DNA of 64,000 nt, from the NCBI GenBank assembly GCA_030248065.1, contig JASAMV010009237.1, positions 1 to 64,000 on the forward strand. The letters run 5' to 3'. The notes beneath the pieces were generated by a model. The model made no database searches and was not told the DNA's origin. It saw only the letters and a list, made by a program, of their open reading frames with translations. Shown piece after piece: positions 1 through 11,900 of this stretch. Position 1 is the stretch's first letter. Every line of letters starts with the position of its first letter. This DNA comes from Rhynchonema sp. JSB1_4. Lineage: Eukaryota > Nematoda > Chromadorea > Monhysterida > Xyalidae. Position numbers and translations under genes: made by a program.

Positions 1-881
1 GATTTCGTGCATGCCAATGTCATTGAAAGATGCGCGACCAAACAAACGACGTTGTATTCGTAAAAAACAGCAACCAAAGTTTGTTTTCAATGGGCGCCAT
101 TTCACCTTCCTGTTTGACTAATGCTCATAATGTGTATTAATTGCACAGCCCAAGCACAATTCTGGCCAGCAAATTACTAAACGTCAAATTGCAAAAACCT
201 TGCGGGATTCTCGCAATCAAGACCGAGCCGCACCTTCATTTTAAAGGCAGGAATTATAACAGGCACTGTAAACACTCGCTGCAAAATTACGAATAATTGT
301 TTGCATTGAAAAATTTTAGGCTAGGCGAACTTAGTGGCGACAACTGGTAGTATTGTGTAAATTCTACGGTCTCCGACCATTCTGAGCTTGATATGTTGAC
401 TAATGATGTTACTGTGATGTACATTGTATTGTGGCATGCCGTTCTGCATAATTATGTATTTAAGACCGGATTTCTGTAAGACCCAACTACGCATGGGCAC
501 AATGGCGAAAGAGACATCTATCCAACGTGGCTTTCCACGCTGATTCCAGTGGTACTAATGAATTTTCCAACACCAATTGCATGATTTTCAAAAACCAATA
601 GCGGAACTGCTGAATCATACTGGCATTCCTCCTGCAATATTCGGACGGTTCAGTTTTCAATGTGTCCGCTGACTGTCTCGTTTGTGGGACCTTGATTGAC
701 AGTCATTTGAATTCTTTTAGAATTTCTGAATTCTTTTAGAATTCTGTCATACTTCTTCGCATTTGCGGGTAACTTTGATTGAAATTTGTGTTTGAAGTAA
801 AACGCGCATGTTTGTATTTTGCATTCCAGGTATGTAGCAACGTTTCAACCCAAGAATTTTCATCAAATTGTATGCACAAAA
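1..881. other. Upstream intergenic region
   Basis: There is no recognisable gene or RNA. An imperfect direct repeat of GAATTCTTTTAGAATT type lies at about 708-745. The stretch should contain the promoter and 5' untranslated region of the methyltransferase that begins at 882, but I see no convincing TATA box or transcription start. Confidence 0.5.
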
Positions 882-1340
882 ATGTCCTGCTGGGACACCG
901 TCGATAAATCGAAAAAATACGCCGATTTCCGACCAAGTGTGCCTGCTGAGCTGGTTGAAGCCATCAAGCAGTTTTATACAGAAAAGGTCTTGGTGCGGTA
1001 GCGGCTTTGAACGCAACCACCAGTGATGTAGCTGGGATTATGGCGTAATACCCCAAACCTGGGTCAGCTATGTAACCTATACATACTGTATATGTATGTA
1101 TACGTAACGTACTGTACGTATATGTACTGTATGTCTACCGAAACAATCTATATGCCACCCCAAGCCCGCTATTTCCAGAAAATTAAGTCATATTTTAGCA
1201 TAATTTCACTTTTTTATGCCCGGAATTTTGACCTCTGGACCAACACCCTCAAAAGTTCAAAACTGCTTTGTGCATCACTGACTGTAACTACGACTACGGT
1301 TGGATGGACTATTGTAACTTGTACGTATAGGGGTGCCACA

Positions 1341-1430
<90 letters not shown>

Positions 1431-4400
1431 AGTTTCACGAGGCAGCGTACATAAATACAATATGTTCGAGCTTGACGCTGTTTGCCATACTCTCCGTACA
1501 AGATCAATGTCCACCAATAGTCGTTGTGAATGCCTTCAAGGTTGCTGCGGCCCTTAGCGTTATTTTTCAAGCGCTTGATGTTAATTGCAAATAAAACCAG
1601 CTCGTGCTGATATTTTTTCATTCATGAAGTTTGCAATTCAGGCCAACCTATCGACGGCATCGTTGTTGGTCGACGTTGGTTGCGGTCCTGGTCTGAACAC
1701 GGCTTTACTGCGTCAACATTTCCCATCGAACATTCGCATCGATGCAATCGACATCAGCGAAACGCAGATTGATGAGGCGAAAAAAAGATATGCAGATGAT
1801 GATGACACCATCATGTTCAGGTGTAAATTAATAACCTGCTATTTGGATTTTGCTAAGGGAATTGCACCCCAGTATGACTTATTTTGTTGAAAAATTTTGC
1901 ATTATTTCCTTCGAGTTCCACATGACGACTATACAGGAGCTGAAATAGGACATGAGTACTTCTTCATCTTTAACATGACGGATTTTTTTTGCTCCAAATA
2001 AACCACCAGTGAAACTATTTGAAAGCTTCGGAGGTGGGGACTAGTTGTCATTCTTCGCAAAATTATTGTGAAATCTGATATACTCATGTTTGTTCGATTC
2101 CACGTCAATTTTGAAAGTTGATATTGCAGAGTGCACAACTGCGACCAAGGGCTACCGTATGAAGACAACACCGTCGACATCATTGTCAGCAGCCAAGCCG
2201 TGCATTGGTATGTTTTGGTAAAGCAATGTTGACCATACTTCATGCCCTGCACACCGACGCATCTTTGCCTTCACGGTGGCACACTGCCACCGGTGGATAC
2301 TGGCGCAGTTCTGACGTTGTAGTGAAAAGTTGCTTGGCGCGAATTGGAAACGCTAAATTGGCACGAGATTGGCCAACAGATGTGAATTTGAACCGAAAAA
2401 TGTAACGTTGAACAGATGAAGCGGAGACTGGAGAGAATGGATCGCAGTGTGGACCATCCGTCTCTCACGACCTGTGACCTAAGCGCACGACGTCTGTTTG
2501 GCCTGTTCACTGTTTGGCTTGATTTGGGCGAGCAATTTTAGCTTCAAGGCATTCCTTGTTAAGCGACTCACGCAACCGATACTGGAGCGCAGCATTTGTC
2601 TAGACTACTCGTTTTTGCGCCTATCGTGCTGACGATCTTTACTAAAAAATAGTGCTGTTTGGGGCCTAAACTTGCTATTTTAGGCCACAATTGAGGATGT
2701 TTGTGTACCTCCCTGGAACTGCACTGTCTCTTCCCTTTATCACAGGCTTGACATTCCGCACTTCATGCGTGAGTGCGAGCGAGTGCTCAAACCAGGTGGA
2801 TTGATCGCGATCGCGGCCTATGTGCACAAGCAAGTACTATTGCCTGACAGCAGCCCCGAAGTGCAACGTGTTATGGATAATTTTTGCCCAGACGTGGGTT
2901 ACCATCACTGTGCTTATTTACGTATGCGTACGTACTCCCATCAAGATGTCATCGGAAATACGCTTTCGGCCAGTTTTCTGCCCGGCGTGTATTAGACGGG
3001 GAGCCATAGGCACTTCATAGGCAATTCCAAATCTGATGCACTTTCGGTTACTTTTCTGGCCGGTGTGTACCACGGGGGTAGCCACAGGCAGCACAGCACA
3101 ATTGCACCAATGTTGTGATAAAACACATAAGTCAAGAAGAGCGACCGAAAGGGCACTTCCGGATATTTTTTGATTATGGATGGCGAATACGGAATGGCAT
3201 CAATATGGTCGGTCCGGTCTGATGTGACTTCCGGTATCTATACATACTGTATGTACATGGCGCTTCAAACGTCACCGCATTGCAAACAGACGTATGTACC
3301 TAAGTTTCAATATTGGGGATCTCGAACATGGGGTTCAAACATGAGCCTTATTTTTTGGTCCACTTGGACCAACAAACAGTTCGACCCTACTTTCTCGGCC
3401 ACAAAGGTAGGCAAAGGATTCTCTGATTCGCGATGCCCGAAACCCCACGATACTTAATTTTCCAGCCAAGTCCAAGGATTGTTTTATCTTTTGACCCAAA
3501 TTGTAGTGAACTCTATTTCCTAGACCATAAACGCTCGGACCAAAGAATAACGGCCGCATTCTGATTCTCCTTGCCTCTAGGCCTACATACATATGGCTCT
3601 CAATTTTCTTTCAAGTCCAAGAACTGTTGGTGCTTTGACCGAAATGTGACCGTACCATATTTCCTTGACCATAATTGTTCGGTCCAAAGGGCCCATTCGG
3701 ACTCACAATGTCCTAATACCTCCACACCCAATTTTCTGCAAAGTTGAAGCGCACTGTATTTACATCTACATACATATTTCCAGACCGGACCGGAGCCACC
3801 CAATTTTTTTTAAACTGTGTTGACGTTTCACAGCCTGAATGAAAAATTGCGTAGTCTTCTCGCAGTATTTCAGTTTATGTTCGGATTTCTGCTCAAAAAG
3901 GGTTACAGCGACCCACGATTGCACCACGTTGTCGATGAGTACAAAGATATTCAAATGCCGTTCTCGGATTGTCGAAACTATCTCTGGAAGTATGGTCAAT
4001 TTGTGCACTTTGAGGTAGAAACTCCTGGTCATCGGGGGGAGGCGAGCCGATTTTCGTGCGGTCGGAACAGAAAAGATTGTTTATTCAGATCAAAATGAAC
4101 GGGTATCGATCAATGCACTTAAAAATTACAAAAGGATCGAACGCTCACGTATACAGAGTGGTTCAAAAGAAGATCCGGGGTCTAAATTGCGCGCTGCGTG
4201 TTGTTGTGCCGCACTTTATTTTTGGGATAAAATGTTTTACCGGCTTTGTTGGACGGCTGTATTGTGTGGTTGGTTTTCATGTGCCAACAGTTTTCTTGTC
4301 CTGCTGGTGTTTCAACCGCGATATAAAGGGACACATTCCGGCAGGTTTGGGTTGGGGTCTGGCACCGGAAATTTCCCCCAGCAAATCCAAATTTATCCTG

Positions 4401-6583
4401 AGCCGGGCTTAGGGTGCTGAGGGCGGTTGTTCAAGACAGGGTACTTTAAAAACATATATGTTTCCTGACAAAATCAACTTGCAATCTATGCCCTTTATAG
4501 TAACGTGACTGACACTGATGACAGTGACTGTTCATTTTGTGGGATGGTTGACTTAACGAAGCACACCGCAGATTTGGGGCCAACAGAGCTTCACTTACTC
4601 TGCGGAACTGATGGATTGTATATGCTTTCTGTTTCAAACCCCTTCTTTCTGGGAGCCAGTTGGAAGCGCATCTTATATGAAGTGTAGTATGCTAGCCAGC
4701 CTTACGTGCGCGGCACTAATATTCTGAACAAACACAACAGATCCGACAAGAATACTGGTGCTGGCGATGCCTTTGTGACCAAGCGGCGCGGTACCCTGCG
4801 TCTGTACATGCAGAAGATGCAGACACTACACGCTGTCTGTGCGTATCAGGATCGAGTGCGCGGCGCACCAAAGCTCATGGAACATTATGAAATGTGAGTT
4901 GCGGGTTACAAAAGATTTGTGAAAAAGATCTAAAGATGGTCAGATTCTTCAAAGAACTAAATCTCTTTGATTTCTATTTTATTCTTGGTGTTTTTGGCTG
5001 AAGCCTAAAAACTTCGAGCACATTTCTATTGGTTCAACAGCGTTCGACCAACTGCAAGAATGTACAGTTACAATGTAAAACAGTATACAAACCTCGATAG
5101 ACTTTGGAAAAATCACACAGACAGAAAGATCAACGAATAAAAATGATAATGAATTATGACTTATTGTAATCAGCCGAATAATGAAGATGCAATTAGAAGG
5201 CGTTAAGCTAAGCTAAGCCTCGATAAAGGCTTGTTTCCTAAACGTCAGTCAATCGCACACAATTATTTTGGTTATTTCAATATTTGCGCAGTTGTTTTCA
5301 TTTTCTAAATCTTGCTGTCTTTGCGGCAAAGAAGATATTCGACAAACCAGAGGCAGTTCGAACCATGCTCGAACAGGATCCTGATCCCAATCCTGAAATC
5401 CCGATCCGGAGAATTCTAAAGGCCACTTTATACTTTGTCTCGTTGCGATACACGCAACATTTTCTGACGCGCTGATTGGCTGTTGGTCGCGCATGAGCCA
5501 ATCACAGCGCGAGAAAATGTTGCGTGTATCGCAACGAGACAAAGTATAAAGTGGCCTTAACTCCGATAAATCCTCCCCCGATCCTGGTTAGTTGTCCGAA
5601 TCCCGACCCCGATTCGGCATTCTTACCGGGATTATGTAGCTGACAAAAGTGGAGTTTTCTCACTTTTGTATGGTACAAAAATCAGTGTCACAACTGAAAT
5701 GTAAAAGAAAAATGGTTAGATTTGCGTCCATTTCGCATAATTGGGCGTTGTTTTAGCTGCGGATCTTTTGTAGCCCGACTGCGGGGTCCAAAAATAAAAA
5801 AATCGGTGACCAACGTTGTACCCACAACCGCGTAATCCCGATTCCGATTATCAATCCCCATCCCGAAAGTTTCAATCCCTTTAAGGGCGAACTTAGGTTA
5901 AATCCGGAAATAATTTGCATGCAAAAATACAAAACATTTCCAGACTCCGGAAATATTTCCGGAAAACGCAAAAACTGACATGCAAAAATAATGCGTTTTC
6001 CGGAAATATTTCCGGATTCCGGATTTAACCTAAGGCCGCCCTAAGAAATCCCGATTAATTATCCAGATCCCGAACCAGATAAGCAATCCAGTTCGAGCAC
6101 TGGCAGTCACCATAGACAGCCCGGCCGGGCGCGCCCTTCTATTTATTTTTTCTGCCTCGACATGGAAAAAAGCAAAAAATGCACGAGATTACGCTTGCAC
6201 AATTCAATTGTGCAATCTAATTGCATATACTTTGCACGTGACTTTGAGTTTTGAGAATTTCATTTCCATTCCATTCCATTACCCTTCGAGAATTCGGCCC
6301 AATAAGTCCAATCTGCACCACTACGGTGTGTTCAGGTGTGGTCCGGAACAGGTATACGTGTGAATGACATTGACGTCATTCTTTGAATTGTTGGGCGTGA
6401 TTGAACTGAATCGAATTCATGTGCTTGAAAGGTGTGTTTTTAAAAGCTAGATCGTTTTTCTGCAGGTTCAAAGAGCAAATCCGAAAGACCGCTCCATGGC
6501 TAACGACAGAGGATGAGATTTTGGACCATCAGTTTGAGTCGGTGACACGGTACATTCTGCGCATGTCACGTAAGCCGATGTGA
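882..6583 (+). CDS. Class I SAM-dependent methyltransferase, 7 exons, 332 aa
   Basis: Exons: 882-986, 1642-1820, 2130-2207, 2746-2921, 3866-4014, 4700-4893, 6466-6583 (TGA at 6581). Every junction is GT-AG and all phases match, giving 999 coding bases. The fold is a Methyltransf_11/25-type Rossmann domain. An N-terminal KYADFRPSVPAEL segment is typical of this family. Motif I LVDVGCGPG (residues 44-52) binds SAM. Acidic Asp72 in DAIDIS should hold the ribose. PYEDNTVDIIVSSQAVHW is at about 104-121, and motif RVLKPGG at about 133-139. The C-terminus ends in RYILRMSRKPM. It resembles the small soluble methyltransferases annotated as trans-aconitate or juvenile-hormone-acid-methyltransferase-like, but the substrate cannot be told from sequence. 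The start Met at 882 is chosen because homology begins just after it. Intron 1 carries an ATG microsatellite and intron 6 carries two MITEs. No break is visible, so the gene looks functional. Confidence 0.88.
1341..1429 (+). repeat. (ATG)n microsatellite, about 30 units
   Basis: This is an uninterrupted run of ATG trinucleotides, 89 bases long, inside intron 1 of the methyltransferase gene. It creates poly-Met, poly-Ile and poly-His open frames on the two strands that are not genes. An unbroken array this long is likely to vary in length between individuals. Confidence 0.97.
5417..5560. mobile_element. Foldback MITE, near-perfect palindrome
   Basis: Two arms of about 47 bases beginning AAGGCCACTTTATACTTTGT are exact inverted copies, separated by a short loop that is itself partly palindromic. 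The ends read TAAAGGCC and GGCCTTAA, consistent with a TA-type target duplication. It lies in intron 6 of the methyltransferase, inside an older repeat made of GATCCCGA-like words (about 5348-6105). The near-identity of the arms suggests a recent insertion. Confidence 0.85.
5884..6043. mobile_element. Foldback MITE, CCGGAAATATTTCCGG family
   Basis: The inverted ends read CGAACTTAGGTTAAATCCGG and its complement CCGGATTTAACCTAAGG, and the interior repeats CGGAAATATTTCCG. Related copies are at 19830-19911 (short) and 62866-63041. It is nested in the same GATCCCGA-rich host repeat as the 5.4 kb MITE, in intron 6 of the methyltransferase. Confidence 0.8.
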
Positions 6584-7038
6584 AATATACCACGATGATT
6601 CTTATTTCAGTGTTTTTGTTCAATTTTTACATACTGTTGTGAGTGACTCATGAAACCGTATGTAAATGTAGGTAGATGTCAAACTTCGTTATCGGATCGG
6701 ATGAGACCTACCATCACATTACCGATCACATCAATGTTGCCAAAGTAATCCAACCACTGTGACCAGGTATAGTCATATACCACCGCCACACTAGTGAACT
6801 GTTGCGCAAGAATCGCGCATATTTGTATTCCTACCCCTTCCTCAACCACGAGAAACAAATGCTTTAAAGCGACTCTACAGTTGAATGCTGACCGCGTTTG
6901 TTGGCGGCCATTTTTTCAGAAAATGACGACCAGGATCAGAAACCCAGATTTAGGAAATGGATTTCCAAATCGTTGCTTTGCGATGTGTCACGGAGCCCAT
7001 ATATTTTCACAGAAGAAGAACCAATGAAAGAAGTTTGA

Positions 7039-7857
7039 GGCCGGCCCAGGATTGGCAAAAAAAATTTTAAAAAGTTTTGTAAAAAAATTAAAAAAAAAGT
7101 TTTTTTTAAATTTTACGGTGGAACAAAATGTTCTAAAACCTCAAAAAATGGTCTTTTTGGGTGTTATTTTTGTCATTTTTTCTCAATGGTCGAAAAATTT
7201 TCTTCACAAAATCACCTTTGGGGCATGTATTTGTATTGATATTGTACCTAAGTTGCCCCAAATGATGTTATTATACCTTTTCGTGATACATGAGACACAG
7301 TGGCAAACCACGCCAACACGAACCCGATTTCGGAGGTGGTGAACTTGCAAAACGCAAAGAAAGAGAAAATCATCATGCTCCACGTTGTATTTCACAACGT
7401 GTAACGTTTCCCAAATCAGCAGCCACGTCTGAATGTTTCACCATTTTGCCAGCTCCGAAATCGGGCTCGTGTTGGCGTAGTGTTACTTACCTACATGATA
7501 CTTCGATGTCATCATACCCCATCGGGTCGGTCATATACGACTGATTCAGCTACCCGACAAGTATTTCTCCATTCTGTGCGGTTTATGAGTGAATCGTGCT
7601 TATTCTATCACAAACTGCTGTGTCTGATACCACAGAGCAGCAATCATCGGTCCATACCATATCAAGCACAAACTGTTGGATCGCACGGAAATAACTAAAC
7701 ACCCTTCATAAGTGATGCAAACCACGTTACAAAAGTGACTTGTCAATTAAAGTTGCATTTTTTCGCGTTTTTAGGCAAATTTGGGAAAGTTCTCCAGAAT
7801 CTGAGACTCTTAAAGAAAACTTATTTAAAAATTTTTGTTCTCCAACCCTGGGCCGGC
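7039..7857. mobile_element. Inverted-repeat element nested in an older repeat
   Basis: The ends are GGCCGGCCCAGGATTGG and an imperfect complement CCAACCCTGGGCCGGC. The flanking sequence resumes on both sides and matches a second, uninterrupted copy of the host repeat at about 22248-22462, which shows that this segment is an insertion. A smaller inverted pair (CCAACACGAACCCGATTTCG and complement) sits inside at about 7311-7480. No protein is encoded. Confidence 0.75.
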
Positions 7858-8149
7858 TTGTGCAAAACACAAGGTAATTAAATCTAATCTCGGAATTAAC
7901 CATGCCGAGTTATGTGACCAAGAGAAGGCCTGATAAATCATAGTGTTGTTTGAAAGCAGTCTCGATCAACCAGCGCCGGCTAGACACTATGAAGATGGCT
8001 TGGCGCACCGCTTGCCCGCGAAACATAACCGACAAGTTCACACATATGTGCTGCTTCATTTTCGGTCAACGTTCAACCCCCAGACTGCTATAAGCTCGAG
8101 TTTACATTCCACCACTACTACTTTTTGTTCTTATTTTCCATTTCGTGAT

Positions 8150-8514
8150 GTGTAGTCCAACCACGAGCTCATGAGACGACTTTTTTGCAGTTGGCTTGTG
8201 CGGATCCAGTAATGCTCCGGTTCCACGTATTTTTGAAACGAATGAAAGAGAAACGCACGTATTTGGTAAAAACACGCTCTCCTCCTTGGTGAGTAAATTC
8301 CCTTTTGACTCCCAAAATATTTGTGTGTTGAATAACGTTGCTGTTCGCGTAAGCATCCAACAAACGAAACAAACTGAGGTCAGCCAGCTGGAACTTGTCA
8401 TCATCTCTCTCAGCCCATTCTTTCTTTTCGAAACACGTGTAACTAGAGCATTTTTGAATCTGGCCAAGCAAGCTTCAAAAAGTCGGCTTATGAGCTCGTG
8501 GCTGGACTATGTAC
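8150..8514. mobile_element. Foldback element with arms of about 110 bases
   Basis: The left arm (TAGTCCAACCACGAGCTCAT) is repeated in inverted, diverged form on the right (ATGAGCTCGTGGCTGGACTA). Similarity continues inward through TCCAGTAATGCTC and its counterpart. Open frames of 100-120 codons here exist on both strands because of the palindrome and have no recognisable domain. Confidence 0.65.
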
Positions 8515-8996
8515 TTGGTTGTGGCTGGCACGCGGTGGTTGACTTCTTGGGCAAAAACGTGTGATATACAAAAATTACTAGCTAATTATCGCTACAAACT
8601 TCTATGTGTATGCAGACGGAGCGCAGAACGTTTATAACACTTATGTATTTACTATTCCTTCCCCACGTATTTACTTAAAAAAGCGGTGTTCATTGTCAGA
8701 TGTTCCACACGGATCAAGAATATTAAACTTAACATGTAAAAATATTTCAGCGCGAGAATTGTTGTCGAAATTTATATAATTATTACGATCATGTTAAGTG
8801 TTCGATGTATTTATTCAACGCTTCCTACAGCATAAAATGAGTTTCTACACAAACCAGAGTTCAATAAATAGGTATACTAATATTGAGAGCGTAGCTATTG
8901 ACAATGTTAAGCAGTGAAAGAAGCGAATGAATGTTAGTAATACATACACACAAACTTGCAGTGACGCTTTACAATCAACAGAAAACAGAGAATATA

Positions 8997-11900
8997 TCAA
9001 ACGTTCGGTTCTGTTTCCAACAACCCGTATCCCGTGCCAGTTTTACTGTTTTGTACATCACTTTTGGGTCCAAACTGAATCGGAGACAGCGCACTGCGAA
9101 GCAAGGCCTTGGCGCCGGGCGCTTGCACGGGAGTACTCGTGTGCTGAAAGACGGGTGCTTGAGATGCACGATTGGCACGAAATCGGAACCTACTGTACGT
9201 ATGACAGACGTGACTGGGTAATGGATTTGGGCATACAACACGATTAACTGATTTCATTGGGTTCTACCAATGTAAAGGAAGACATCGATGCATCTCGAAA
9301 TATCACATCCACGAGTCCTGTGACAATGGCAAGTCGGACTCCATTATCCAGTGTGAAACCAGTATAAATACAATGGTGTTTATGAGTAGTTTCAATGTAG
9401 ACTCACACAAAATGTTTTGGAGCTCGATTCAGCAATATGCGACGACATCGGACTTGAACGGGATGAAAGGGACAGCTTTAGGTCGGTCAGTTGACGATTA
9501 AGGTAAGTGATCACTGAAACACGTGATTCAATGGTTACTGTACTGTATATCACGGTCATCGGGTTGCACAACGAAAGATCAACACAAAGAAACGAATGTG
9601 CATCTTTCGCATGAATGTCCTTTTCGTAATTGTTCACTTGCTCAAGCGTCGTCGCAGAGTCATTCGTCAGTTGTTGCTTCTGGAAAGAAAAGCTGAAATG
9701 TTTGGCGGAGCCGAAGGTAAGGTTGTTATTGATCTAATTGATACGCGACGGCCGACCAGGTGCACTGATGTCATTAATTTCGTTCAGAGTAGTAAACTAC
9801 ATTCACGCTGGTCGGGCTTGGTTGAGTCAATAAAACTCGTAATCTCCAAAAGTGTGGTTCGAGGTACCGACGGGGAACAGGCGGTACCACCATTTTTTTC
9901 GGATGGGGAACAGACGTACCCATCTGGGGGAAGGGGGAAGACCCAAATTTGAAGAAAGGTCATTTTTTGAGGTCGAAAATTTGATCCATTTTTGCCCCCT
10001 TCAGGGCAAAGTCTCAATAAAAAGGGCATTTTCGCGATTTTCGACAACATTGACCTAAAATCATGCAGGCGTACCATGGAGGGGAAACAGGCGTACCCGA
10101 GGGGCCCCCTCCCCAGGAACTACACTGTCTCCAAATGCAAATCTACGAGTCCAGGACAGGGCCAATCCGATCACCGTGTTTGATCAACATCAACCACCAA
10201 GCCAACCTCAGATTCCAATTTCGTCTTTTCCTCGCTCAGGAGTTGTATCTGCTGTTTCAACGTTGTACATTCGTCTTTGGCCTGTCTCAACTGAGACTCA
10301 TGGCTGGTGAGCGCCTCGTCATGGGATCGAAGCTGAAAAGCACAGACGGACAGTTACTCATGTCTCTGTAAAAATAAACAAGATAATTAAAAAACAAACA
10401 CCGCAAATCTTCAACTCACTTTGAGTCGCTCGGTTTTATTCGAGTTCATCAGGCGGCGAATAATCTCGACGCTCTTCTCGGTTTCAGCCTTTTGCTCGAG
10501 CAGCTCTTGTCGCAACCGAGTCTGCATTTGGAAGGTGTCAAAGAGAATACGCATGAAGGCTGTGACCAAAACGTACCTAGCTTGAGTTTGGGGTCAAATT
10601 TTGTTTGAGCTGACTATACCGTATGTGCCATCTAGGTCACTGACCGTTTCGTCCGTGAGCGCGCCAATCTGCGCCTCGGCATCGGCCAATTGTTGTTCGC
10701 GTTCGGCCAGCGCAAAGTCCGAGTCGCGCACTCGATCGCGAAAATACGGGATTTCATCGAGCTGCAACGAGCATTCACGCAAGTACCAAAATTGGAAAAG
10801 GTCATGCGCAGACGAAATGCTTACAGCTAACACCTTCGTCACGTGTGATGCTAGACATCTATGCATAAATACCAGTGGCTGGTTTTGGACTGACAAAAAA
10901 CTTTTGATTTTTTCAACTTTGCCTGATCTCATGTCACAAATCACCCTGCCCTAACCAACACTGATCCGGAGCTGACTAAGCCAATTTCAACCACAACAGC
11001 AAGCTCATCAATCCTAGGTTTTTAGCCACTTTTTAGGTGCGATTTGCACCTAAAACTTCACAATTTCACCTAAAAATTGGAGGTTAGGTGCAACTTGCAC
11101 CTAGATTTTTCACACTCAAAATTCTTGGTGCAAGTTGCACCTAAAATTTGACATGTTAGGTGCAAGTAGCACCCAGTGAATTTTGAATAAAAACTATGCT
11201 ATCAATCGATGAAACTTGATAATATTTTAGCCACTAATCTTGCATTGGCATTGAGTTGTGTCTGCGTGAGTTGAAATTGAGTTTCCGAAAAAATAATTTT
11301 GCTCCTAAATTGTGATTTTTATGAAATACACATGTTTTATCCATCTTAGTTTAATTTAATTTTAGATTTGATCGCATTCAATCGTTTTCGACACACTCGG
11401 TTTTTTAGTCTTTTTTGCAAAATCGGTCCCACTCAATTTCTCTTTCATTAGAACGTGGGGAAGGGGACAGACCAGCCAGCAGCAAGACAAAGTGTCATTA
11501 GCTGATGGATGGACTGTACAATGGTGTTTCACCATCTTTTGTTGTTCACCATCGTTCATCAGTGTGCGTGCGTTACGCCTGTGACCTTCACATCAAAAAC
11601 ATCCGTTCTTTCCCACCTCCCTCTCTATCTGCATGGACCGGTCCTGCCAAAGTTGCACATCAGCCTCTAATTGATGGTTGACGTGTTCGAGACGTGCTAC
11701 CAAGTCACGCAACTGATCGGTGTCGGTCGTCAAACGCTGAAAAAATAAGGGAAAAATATGAAGAGCAAAAAGAAAAATAATGGTTCGTTACCGTATTCCC
11801 TAAAAATCCAGCCCCGTGCCAAAAAACAAAGCACCTAAAAGACAGGCCCGAAGATCGAAAATAACACCAGAATTGGAATGCTCTCGACGTTTAGTGAAAA

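Larger units (their letters stand above)
6584..8996. other. Intergenic region between methyltransferase and SAS-6
   Basis: The two genes converge here. The region holds a dispersed repeat (about 6854-7037 continuing at 7858-7895), an inverted-repeat element inserted into it (7039-7857) and another foldback at about 8150-8514. I found no coding sequence: the open frames at 8.1-8.56 kb lie within the foldback. Confidence 0.6.

Noticed and set aside
1092..1621. Open frames with long poly-Met, poly-Ile or poly-His runs
   Set aside because: They are the three readings of the ATG microsatellite in an intron, with no homology on either side.
8102..8564. Overlapping frames of 100-122 codons on both strands
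   Set aside because: They lie in an inverted repeat, which makes similar frames on both strands; no domain or splice context fits.
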